6,584 nt of DNA from Geobacter sp. (GTDB lineage: Bacteria; Desulfobacterota; Desulfuromonadia; Geobacterales; Pseudopelobacteraceae). The stretch is taken from assembly GCA_027346925.1 (NCBI GenBank), contig DAIERH010000133.1:1-6584 (forward strand), read 5' to 3'. Both the position numbers and the translations under genes were made by a program. The notes under the pieces are model-generated. The model ran no database searches and had not been told where the DNA came from. It saw nothing but the letters and a program-made list of their open reading frames with translations. Shown here piece after piece: positions 1 to 4,019 of the stretch (position 1 is its first letter; every line of letters begins with the position of its first letter).

Positions 1-86
1 GCCTTGTCGCCCACCTTGAGCTCCGGCCCGATCAGGGTCATGGGGTTGCCCTTGAAGGTGATGATTCCTGTGCGTTCTTCTGACAT
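1..86 (-). CDS. tpx: Thiol peroxidase (Tpx), N-terminal fragment cut by window edge
   Basis: Only the first 28 codons are present, reading MSEERTGIITFKGNP and then MTLIGPELKVGDKA. This matches the N-terminus of bacterial thiol peroxidases, which open with a short beta hairpin of the form 'x-V-T-F-K-G-N-P-x-T-L-x-G' followed by 'K-V-G-D-K-A'. Tpx is an atypical 2-Cys peroxiredoxin that reduces hydrogen peroxide and alkyl hydroperoxides using thioredoxin; the catalytic cysteines lie outside the window. The start ATG (84-86 on the plus strand) has a strong AAGGAGGA ribosome site at about 93-100. The gene lies 39 bp downstream of the Nudix gene on the same strand, so the two could be co-transcribed. 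The family call rests on a short N-terminal match only. Confidence 0.8.
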   Translation of the reverse strand, partial: MSEERTGIITFKGNPMTLIGPELKVGDK

Positions 87-125
87 TCGGTGTCCTCCTT
101 GAGATGTTCATTTTGTCTCTAAAGT

Positions 126-737
126 TTAGGGCATGCCGGGCAAAACGCAACCGTTATCGGGCGTTGCGCCCATGAGTTCCAGAAACTGCATCGTCAACCG
201 ATAAGTAAGCCCCCACAGCACCGGTTTTCCCTGTTGGGGCAGCCGGATGGCCGGGACATCGAACCCTTCCTCGGCAAAACGGACCGGGGCGATGACATGG
301 CGCTCCGCTGCCGTCAGGTCGTCCAGCCGCACCCAGAAGGCATCGTACACCTCGCCATTCAGCACCGGCTCCACAACCATTCCCTGTATTCCATAGACAA
401 AACACGAAACCCGCACCGGCAGGTGCGCCCCCGCGATGTCAGCCAATCGTCCCAGGAAGCGGGCGGCGCCCAGGTCCAGACCGACCTCCTCCCCGGTTTC
501 CCGTACCGCGGTCTGCCACGGTTCCTCCCCCGGCTCGACCTTGCCGCCGGGAAATGCCAGGTTTCCCGACCAGGGGTCGCGTTCAGCCGCAGCCCGCTCG
601 ATGAACAGCATCTCCATGTCATCAGCCGCGTACCGCAGTATCATCGCCACGGCGGCGCGGGTGCGACTGTCGAAAATGGGTTCTTCCTGCCGTAGCCGGG
701 CCAGCAATTCTGCAACACTATCAAGATCAAGCAACAT
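126..737 (-). CDS. Nudix hydrolase, probable CoA pyrophosphatase type
   Basis: The 203-residue protein carries a complete Nudix box at residues 65-87: G65, E71, then R79-E80-T-G-E83-E84-V-G86-L87. The only departure from GX5EX7REUXEEXGU is Thr81 at the aliphatic position. The preceding segment ends in SGNLAFPGGK, like the 'HxGQVAFPGG' signature just before the Nudix box in CoA diphosphatases (NudL/YeaB group). Such enzymes split CoA or its derivatives into 3',5'-ADP-type products and phosphopantetheine, using Mg or Mn held by the box glutamates. The upstream part of the CoA signature is only partly conserved (MLFIERAAAERDPW), so another nucleoside-diphosphate substrate is possible. The start is supported by AGAAGGA about 8 nt upstream and by a sigma-70-like promoter at 782-810. 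It is followed on the same strand by tpx. Confidence 0.88.
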   Translation of the reverse strand: MLLDLDSVAELLARLRQEEPIFDSRTRAAVAMILRYAADDMEMLFIERAAAERDPWSGNLAFPGGKVEPGEEPWQTAVRETGEEVGLDLGAARFLGRLADIAGAHLPVRVSCFVYGIQGMVVEPVLNGEVYDAFWVRLDDLTAAERHVIAPVRFAEEGFDVPAIRLPQQGKPVLWGLTYRLTMQFLELMGATPDNGCVLPGMP

Positions 738-781
738 CTGACGGTCCTTCTCGGCGAGGTGGCAACAAACTGAAGGTTGCT

Positions 782-810
782 ATCATAGGGCAGCGACATC
801 ACAAAGTAAA
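782..810 (-). promoter_or_regulatory. Sigma-70-like promoter of the Nudix gene
   Basis: Read on the minus strand, TTTACT (805-810) and TATGAT (782-787) are separated by exactly 17 bp. The predicted start near 775 leaves a leader of about 38 nt before the Nudix ATG at 737. It may also transcribe tpx. Confidence 0.55.
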
Positions 811-843
811 GGGCTGCCCCGTAGCGGCGGTGTCATGGCAATC

Positions 844-882
844 GAGCCCCCCTTACCCGACGCCGGGCAGGGGGGGGCGCTC
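844..882. repeat. G/C-rich inverted repeat (imperfect hairpin)
   Basis: The left arm is GAG plus C847-C852 and T853. The right arm is A869, G870-G877, then CTC at 880-882. An inner CCCG (856-859)/CGGG (864-867) pair closes a 4-nt loop. Neither strand shows a T-tract, so it is not a clear intrinsic terminator. It may be a dispersed intergenic hairpin; function unknown. Confidence 0.4.
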
Positions 883-937
883 CAGCAAACAAAACGATGC
901 ATGTCGGCGCCGGGAGCGCGATGCCGACAAAAACATC

Positions 938-966
938 TTGACAGGTTAAACGGGATAATCTATAAA
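938..966 (+). promoter_or_regulatory. Strong sigma-70-like promoter upstream of tRNA
   Basis: TTGACA (938-943, perfect -35) is followed after 17 bp by TATAAA (961-966). The predicted start is near 973. It could serve the tRNA at 1082 with a leader of about 110 nt, but an intrinsic terminator lies between them at 1006-1035. It may therefore drive a short separate RNA. Confidence 0.65.
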
Positions 967-1005
967 AACTGTCTGTTTTTATGCAACACAGGACTACATA
1001 TTTGG

Positions 1006-1035
1006 GCCTCTTTGGACATCCATAAGAGGCTTTTT
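1006..1035 (+). terminator. Intrinsic terminator between promoter and tRNA
   Basis: GCCTCTT (1006-1012) pairs with AAGAGGC (1024-1030). An inner TGG/CCA pair (1013-1015, 1020-1022) extends the stem, and TTTTT follows at 1031-1035. It ends a transcript of only about 60 nt from the promoter at 938-966, or acts as an attenuator of tRNA transcription. Confidence 0.6.
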
Positions 1036-1081
1036 AAACACTAGGCACCATCCCCCCCTCGGGTTCGGGGACAAGCCGAAT

Positions 1082-1158
1082 GGCGGTGTAGCTCAGCTGG
1101 TCAGAGCATACGGCTCATATCCGTAGTGTCCGGGGTTCAAGTCCCTGCACCGCCACCA
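1082..1158 (+). tRNA. tRNA with CAU anticodon, probably elongator tRNA-Met
   Basis: A full cloverleaf of 77 nt including encoded CCA can be drawn. The acceptor stem is GGCGGTG/CACCGCC and the D-stem GCTC/GAGC with loop AGCTGGTCA. The anticodon stem is TACGG/CCGTA with loop CTCATAT (anticodon 1116-1118). A 5-nt variable loop is followed by T-stem CGGGG/CCCTG with loop TTCAAGT, then discriminator A. The first pair is G1-C72 and the anticodon stem lacks the three G-C pairs of initiators, so it is not initiator tRNA-fMet. A CAU anticodon can also belong to tRNA-Ile2 (lysidine-modified by TilS), which cannot be excluded by eye. Confidence 0.95.
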
Positions 1159-1163
1159 ACCAG

Positions 1164-1211
1164 AGCAGAAGCATTATGACTATTCAAAGTCATTGTGCTT
1201 CTGCTTTTTTT
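1164..1211 (+). terminator. Intrinsic terminator of the tRNA
   Basis: A 10-bp stem, AGCAGAAGCA (1164-1173) with TGCTTCTGCT (1196-1205), encloses a second ATGACT/AGTCAT stem (1176-1181, 1188-1193). A T7 tract runs from 1205 to 1211. It begins 6 nt after the tRNA CCA end. Confidence 0.9.
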
Positions 1212-1282
1212 ATATGCCAGCCGGGTTATTCGTTCACCCCCTGTTTCACACTACCCACCCACGGAACTTCCATGAGGGCATT

Positions 1283-1311
1283 TTGAATGGCCTTAAATCT
1301 GTGTTAATAAT
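1283..1311 (+). promoter_or_regulatory. Candidate sigma-70 promoter of the peroxiredoxin-like gene
   Basis: TTGAAT (1283-1288) is followed after 16-17 bp by TAATAA/AATAAT (1305-1311). The predicted start near 1317 gives a leader of about 50 nt before the ATG at 1366. It lies after the tRNA terminator, so the gene needs its own promoter. Confidence 0.4.
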
Positions 1312-1365
1312 TACATATCCCCAACAACTCCCGAATTGCAGAATACATCCCCAGGAAGGCAATCA

Positions 1366-1899
1366 ATGAAAGACTTGACCGGCAAACCCGCTGTCCCTTT
1401 CAGCCTTCGCGACTGCAACGGCAATGTTCACCATCTCCACGACTACAAGGGCAATTGGCTTTTGCTGGTGTTTCATCGTCATCTTGGCTGACTGCCGTGC
1501 CGGGCGCACATCACGCAGTTGCGTGATCATGAATGCGAGTTGCAAAAGAGAAACCTCAGGATAGTCGTGGTTACTTTTGAGAACGACATGTTTGCCCGCG
1601 GTTACGTAGAGGAAACTTCGTTATCCTGGCCGCTCCTGGTGGATGATACCCGCGAAACCTATCGGAGGTATGGAATGCTCACCGCCTCCTTCTGGGACAT
1701 CTGGGGGCCCGGCACGTGGTGGGCGTATGCGAAGGGCCTGCTGAAAGGACAGAAGCTACGCAAATCGGAAGGTGACGTCTATCAACGCGGCGGCGATGTG
1801 TTGATTGATCCATCCGGGATTGTACGCCTGCACCATGTGGGTGTTGGACCTTCGGACCGCCCCTCGGTTGAGGCGATAGTGTATAGGATTGTGCCGTAA
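1366..1899 (+). CDS. Peroxiredoxin-like (AhpC/TSA, PRXL2-type) selenoprotein with in-frame UGA = Sec42
   Basis: Starting at ATG 1366, with AGGAAGG 6 nt upstream, the frame runs for 177 residues to TAA if TGA 1489-1491 is read as selenocysteine. The region around it reads LLLVFHRHLG-U42-LPC45-R, which fits the 'F-x-R-H-x-G-C-x-x-C-R' active-site strand of PRXL2/AhpC-TSA-type thioredoxin-fold proteins. U42 sits at the resolving or peroxidatic Cys position in a UxxC motif. Thioredoxin-fold features continue on both sides: the N-terminal AVPFSLRDCNGNVHHLHDYKG strand region, VVVTFEND, SWPLLVDD, and GGDVLIDPSGIVRLHHVG near the C-terminus. A hairpin suitable as a bacterial SECIS follows the TGA. A start downstream (TTG 1519) would remove the whole active site, so that annotation is unlikely. 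The probable role is thiol- or selenol-dependent peroxide reduction or another redox function in the cytosol, since no signal peptide is seen. The alternative is a Cys-to-stop nonsense mutation (TGC/TGT to TGA). Confidence 0.8.
1489..1537 (+). promoter_or_regulatory. Candidate bacterial SECIS element after the UGA
   Basis: TGA (1489-1491) is followed by a perfect 7-bp stem, ATCACGC (1510-1516) with GCGTGAT (1521-1527), capped by loop AGTT (1517-1520). A lower CGCA/TGCG stem (1505-1508, 1534-1537) extends it past an internal loop. The apical loop starts 25 nt after the UGA and has G at its second position. Both fit known bacterial SECIS rules for SelB binding: a loop roughly 16-37 nt from the UGA, and G among the first two loop bases. 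Confidence 0.65.
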
Positions 1900-1924
1900 A
1901 ACTGCCATGAGTCCCAAAGTGACG

Positions 1925-1952
1925 TTTACATGCGCCGATTGTGGGGTATGAT
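1925..1952 (+). promoter_or_regulatory. Candidate sigma-70 promoter of the 79-aa Cys-rich gene
   Basis: TTTACA (1925-1930), a 16-bp spacer and TATGAT (1947-1952) lie just after the selenoprotein stop codon. The predicted start near 1959 gives a leader of about 24 nt. Confidence 0.5.
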
Positions 1953-1982
1953 AGTATCAAAAACGCCAAGGAGGGACACCAT

Positions 1983-2222
1983 ATGGCAACGTCCAAACAT
2001 GATCTCGCCAGAAGCGAACCCAATGTGGCTGAATGCCGCACCGAGTGCATCGTTGAGGGCTTGTCACGATGTCTGGCCAACAACTTCAGATGTGTCTATG
2101 CGCTTCCTGCCGGCTCCACGACCACTTATTGCATGCACCGGGATAACATGAAATTCCGGCGCACACCGCTCCTGGATTCTCCCCACGATCCCGTCAAGGC
2201 CATAACCTTTAAGAAGGGGTAG
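1983..2222 (+). CDS. Small Cys-rich protein of unknown function (79 aa)
   Basis: The start ATG 1983 is set by AAGGAGGG at 1968-1975, 7 nt upstream; the frame is open further upstream but lacks a better site. The protein has cysteines at 18, 22, 30, 37 and 50 and no signal peptide or membrane segment. The core CLANNFRCVYALPAG followed by YC-M-H-R-D resembles the CLVENPSCQYAFKLG...C segment of the protein at 2530-2793, sharing C-L-x-x-N-x-x-C-x-Y-A-x3-G and then Cys. This suggests a common small metal-binding or redox fold. A promoter and ribosome site in good register support a real gene. An antisense frame over 2064-2303 has no ribosome site and is judged a shadow. Function unknown. Confidence 0.7.
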   Translation: MATSKHDLARSEPNVAECRTECIVEGLSRCLANNFRCVYALPAGSTTTYCMHRDNMKFRRTPLLDSPHDPVKAITFKKG

Positions 2223-2301
2223 CTCCACCCACGCGGTGAGCCGTCCCGCAAAATTTTCCTCCAATATCCTTACATTTGACAGTTTTGTTAAATATGAAGA
2301 C

Positions 2302-2323
2302 ATAAGCCCGGGAAGGCTTTCTT
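2302..2323 (+). terminator. Weak hairpin, possible terminator after the 79-aa gene
   Basis: AAGCC (2304-2308) pairs with GGCTT (2315-2319) around loop CGGGAA, followed by the short T-rich tail TCTT. The outer CATAA/TTATG can also pair. The stem is short and the T-tract broken, so termination is uncertain. Confidence 0.3.
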
Positions 2324-2409
2324 ATGGCCGCCTACCCGCAACCCCATCTTATCCATAAAAATATAAACAAGTTTAAACACATGCGCCTATTTACCCTTTG
2401 GCGCGACAA

Positions 2410-2437
2410 TTGGCATGCTTTTTACATACAGCATAAT
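2410..2437 (+). promoter_or_regulatory. Candidate promoter of the 87-aa Cys-rich gene
   Basis: TTGGCA (2410-2415), 16 bp and CATAAT (2432-2437) fit sigma-70. The overlapping TGGCATG-N4-TTAC (2411-2425) resembles a sigma-54 site with two mismatches, one in the critical -12 GC, so sigma-70 is preferred. The leader would be about 85 nt. Confidence 0.4.
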
Positions 2438-2529
2438 AGCGTTAGAGCGGTTAAAAGCTGAAAGAGATGAAGTTATTTGAAAGAGAAGGGATCTGCATAA
2501 CCAATGAACTTATGTGAAAGGGGCATATC

Positions 2530-2793
2530 ATGGAAAAATGTATCAGAGTACCTATCGCAGATGAAGTAACGGGATGCCTGGTTGAAAATCCATCGTGTCA
2601 ATATGCGTTCAAACTTGGTTTCAGTTATTTATGTGAAGATCCTTGCCATAACAATAATGAGTCTAATAAATCAGTACCATTACAGACTAAAAAAGAACTT
2701 ATACGATTATACGGTGAATTAAGGAACAAAAGGCGTAACGAATACATAAATCAGTATGAGAATATTCTCAATAAAATGAACATAAAGTTTTAG
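2530..2793 (+). CDS. Small Cys-rich protein of unknown function (87 aa), AT-rich gene
   Basis: The start ATG 2530 is preceded by AAAGGGG 6 nt upstream. The N-terminal half carries cysteines at 4, 16, 23, 35 and 39, with core CLVENPSCQYAFKLGFSYLC and a following C-H pair. The C-terminal half (about residues 50-87) is highly charged and helix-like, rich in Lys, Arg, Glu and Asn. The C16-x6-C23-x11-C35 spacing, with shared C-L-x-x-N, C-x-Y-A and G, matches the 79-aa protein at 1983-2222 (C-x6-C-x12-C). A small zinc or redox domain is likely but unproven. Codon use is markedly AT-rich (AAA, ATA, AAT, TTA) against the GC-rich nudix and his genes, suggesting horizontal origin. No terminator follows directly. 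Function unknown. Confidence 0.7.
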   Translation: MEKCIRVPIADEVTGCLVENPSCQYAFKLGFSYLCEDPCHNNNESNKSVPLQTKKELIRLYGELRNKRRNEYINQYENILNKMNIKF

Positions 2794-2825
2794 CACTCAT
2801 ATCAAGTATTGTTGTCGTATGCGGG

Positions 2826-2851
2826 GACCGAAGCATCCAAGTGCTACGGTC
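2826..2851. repeat. Imperfect inverted repeat / hairpin
   Basis: GACCG (2826-2830) and AGCA (2832-2835) pair with TGCT (2842-2845) and CGGTC (2847-2851) across one A-A mismatch, with loop TCCAAG. No T-tract follows, so it is not a standard terminator. Confidence 0.4.
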
Positions 2852-3071
2852 GTGCGGGCAAAAACAAGTGCTCTTTATGACAGGGCGATTCCCGGGGCTG
2901 CTCATCGGCAAGGCCATGGGGTCCGGATACGCGCACCTGTAAACATATCAGACAAAACGTAAACAATAGCGACAAGTTCTGTCAATTCCCATTACAGCAG
3001 ACGCTCCGATCAAGGTTTATATTTTCAATATAATCAAGGCGTTGGGTTCAAAGGCTCCCCTTGTTTTATTC

Positions 3072-3087
3072 TGGCACGATAGTTGAT
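3072..3087 (+). promoter_or_regulatory. Sigma-54-like (-24/-12) promoter candidate
   Basis: TGGCACG-ATAG-TTGAT matches the RpoN consensus TGGCACG-N4-TTGCW at the -24 element and in spacing. The last base of the -12 GC is changed to A, which weakens the call. The predicted start is near 3098, only 10 nt before a terminator stem. Confidence 0.35.
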
Positions 3088-3107
3088 ATGTTTTGATTAC
3101 CTCCATT

Positions 3108-3150
3108 GCCAGGGGCTGTTTCACCTCCCATAAAGCTCCTGGCTTTTTTT
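3108..3150 (+). terminator. Intrinsic terminator upstream of the RHH gene
   Basis: GCCAGGGGCT (3108-3117) pairs over 10 bp (one G-T) with AGCTCCTGGC (3134-3143), followed by T7 at 3144-3150. The 16-nt loop contains CACCTCCC, complementary to a Shine-Dalgarno core. The nearest upstream gene ends 315 nt away, so it may end a short RNA from the site at 3072 or attenuate the gene at 3227. Confidence 0.75.
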
Positions 3151-3226
3151 ATAATTTCCAGCATGAATGAATACAGCATTGAGTAAAGGCCGGTTTTTGA
3201 AAAATCGTACAAGGAGGAGCCATACA

Positions 3227-3415
3227 ATGGGCAGGATAAGGGAAAACCCCCGCTACAATGTGATCTCCATGCGAATCAGCGAGGAAGAACTCAAGCACCT
3301 CGAATACCTGATGCAGAAGACCCATAAGAGCGCCTCGCACATCATGCGCGAGGCAATGGAGTATTTTGCGGCAAACTACGACGAACAGACGAAATCGAAC
3401 CGCAAGGCTGCGTAA
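3227..3415 (+). CDS. Ribbon-helix-helix (CopG/Arc-type) DNA-binding protein, 62 aa
   Basis: ATG 3227 is chosen because AAGGAGGAG lies 7-9 nt upstream; an ATG 60 bp earlier (3167) has no ribosome site. The sequence fits the RHH fold: basic N-terminus, beta strand NVISMRIS (about residues 12-19), helix 1 EEELKHLEYLMQKT (20-33), a KSAS turn, and helix 2 HIMREAMEYFAANY (38-51). RHH proteins dimerise and place the paired strand in the major groove, so this is probably a small transcriptional repressor or antitoxin-like regulator. No toxin gene lies beside it and a strong terminator follows, so it appears to be a stand-alone unit. Its target is unknown; it may bind the inverted repeats upstream. 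Confidence 0.8.
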   Translation: MGRIRENPRYNVISMRISEEELKHLEYLMQKTHKSASHIMREAMEYFAANYDEQTKSNRKAA

Positions 3416-3489
3416 TGTCACGCTGAAATGTCGCCACGGGAAAGGGCAATCGTTGCCTGGCGGGGAAAACAGAGTTGTCGTCAAGGTGG

Positions 3490-3522
3490 AAAAAGCGTCC
3501 TGGGTCGCCAGGGCGCTTTTTT
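3490..3522 (+). terminator. Strong intrinsic terminator after the RHH gene (possibly bidirectional)
   Basis: GCGTCCTGG (3495-3503) pairs with CCAGGGCGC (3508-3516) around loop GTCG. A3490-3494 pairs with the T-run 3517-3522, so the element has T-tracts on both strands. It separates the RHH gene from the his operon. Confidence 0.9.
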
Positions 3523-3550
3523 CGTGTCGCAGCAAAAAAGACAAACCGTC

Positions 3551-3579
3551 TTGCATTTTGTGGATCAAATCCCTATACT
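3551..3579 (+). promoter_or_regulatory. Sigma-70-like promoter of the hisI-hisG operon
   Basis: TTGCAT (3551-3556), 17 bp and TATACT (3574-3579) form a good promoter. The predicted start near 3586 leaves a leader of about 29 nt before the TTG start of hisI. This is too short for a classical his attenuator or T-box. Confidence 0.65.
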
Positions 3580-3614
3580 TCCACCCTCATAACCTTTCAG
3601 GCAAGGAGATCACG

Positions 3615-3995
3615 TTGATTCAGATCGATTTTGACAAGATGGGCGGACTGATTCCGGCCATCATCCAGGACCACGAGAACGGCGAGGTGCTGATGGTGGC
3701 CTTCATGGACAAGAAGACCCTCGACTTGACGTTGAAGGACGGCAAAACCTGGTTCTTCAGCCGCACCCGCAACAAGTACTGGATGAAGGGGGAGGAATCG
3801 GGCAACACCCAGGAGGTGATCGAGGTGCTGACCGACTGCGACGCCGACAGCGTGGTGATCAAGGTCAAGCAGAACGGCCCCGCCGCCTGCCACACCGGCA
3901 ACCGCAGCTGTTTCTATGTGCGCTGGGAAAACGGAGCCTGGGTCGAACATAGTAACCCGCTCTTTAACCCCGACGACGTCTACAAGAAAAAATAA
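3615..3995 (+). CDS. hisI: Phosphoribosyl-AMP cyclohydrolase (HisI)
   Basis: This enzyme catalyses the third step of histidine synthesis, opening the adenine ring of phosphoribosyl-AMP to give ProFAR; it is cytosolic and Zn/Mg-dependent. The start is TTG 3615, fixed by AAGGAG at 3603-3608, 6 nt upstream; no ATG fits the conserved N-terminus. The 126-residue protein is the usual size of a monofunctional HisI. It has VAFMDKKTL (28-36), WFFSRTRNKYWMKGEESGNTQ (46-66), the Mg-binding DCDAD (74-78) with Cys75, and the zinc cysteines C92 and C99 in ACHTGNRSC. The HisE domain (phosphoribosyl-ATP pyrophosphatase) is absent and must be encoded elsewhere. hisG follows after 24 nt. Confidence 0.97.
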   Translation: MIQIDFDKMGGLIPAIIQDHENGEVLMVAFMDKKTLDLTLKDGKTWFFSRTRNKYWMKGEESGNTQEVIEVLTDCDADSVVIKVKQNGPAACHTGNRSCFYVRWENGAWVEHSNPLFNPDDVYKKK

Positions 3996-4019
3996 ATTCC
4001 TTTCCAAGAGAGAATCATC

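Larger units (their letters stand above)
738..1081. other. Intergenic region between Nudix gene and tRNA; no credible gene
   Basis: No convincing coding region is seen; a 69-codon open stretch at 835-1044 has no ribosome site and runs across a promoter and a terminator. The stretch contains the minus-strand Nudix promoter (782-810), a G/C-rich inverted repeat (844-882), a plus-strand promoter (938-966) and an intrinsic terminator (1006-1035). A small TTCGG/CCGAA hairpin (1064-1080) sits directly before the tRNA. Confidence 0.6.
2223..2529 (+). other. Intergenic region with hairpin and promoter; no gene
   Basis: AT-rich sequence holds a short hairpin (2302-2323), an isolated TTGACA (2276-2281) without a good -10, and a small inverted repeat GCGCC/GGCGC (2383-2387, 2400-2404). 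A candidate promoter follows at 2410-2437. A 16-codon open frame (2467-2517, MKLFEREGIC...) ends 12 nt before the next start. It could be a leader peptide but has only a weak ribosome site. Confidence 0.5.
2794..3226 (+). other. Intergenic region: possible gene remnant, hairpins, sigma-54-like site; no intact gene
   Basis: A GC-rich patch (about 2808-2942) stays open in one frame to TAA 2940-2942 and ends FPGLLIGKAMGSGYAHL. It has no plausible start with a ribosome site and may be a gene remnant; the same patch contains a hairpin at 2826-2851. The sequence then turns AT-rich, with a TTATATT/AATATAA palindrome (3017-3033) between two ATCAAGG copies. A sigma-54-like site (3072-3087) and an intrinsic terminator (3108-3150) follow, before the ribosome site of the next gene. 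Confidence 0.5.

Noticed and set aside
835..1044. 69-codon plus-strand frame before the tRNA
   Set aside because: It crosses a strong promoter and an intrinsic terminator, has no ribosome site and has low-complexity composition.
1519..1899. Shortened peroxiredoxin-like gene starting at TTG 1519
   Set aside because: This start removes the active-site strand, and the TTG lies inside the hairpin stem and loop with no ribosome site. The upstream ATG with AGGAAGG gives a full domain if UGA is read as Sec.
2064..2303. 79-codon minus-strand frame opposite the small Cys-rich gene
   Set aside because: No ribosome site before its ATG. The plus strand has a strong ribosome site, a promoter and a motif shared with the neighbouring protein.
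2276..2304. TTGACA as a promoter -35 box
   Set aside because: At 16-18 bp spacing no reasonable -10 hexamer is present (GACATA at best).
2467..2517. 16-codon leader-like frame before the 87-aa gene
   Set aside because: It has only a weak ribosome site and no regulatory codon run or terminator pair; too little evidence to annotate as a gene.
2808..2942. Riboswitch (c-di-GMP/GEMM or similar) in the GC-rich patch
   Set aside because: The hairpin at 2826-2851 and nearby sequence do not match the conserved cores of riboswitch classes I can recall, and no gene starts directly downstream.
3167..3226. Upstream extension of the RHH protein by 20 residues
   Set aside because: No ribosome site before ATG 3167, and the extension would contain the ribosome site used by ATG 3227.
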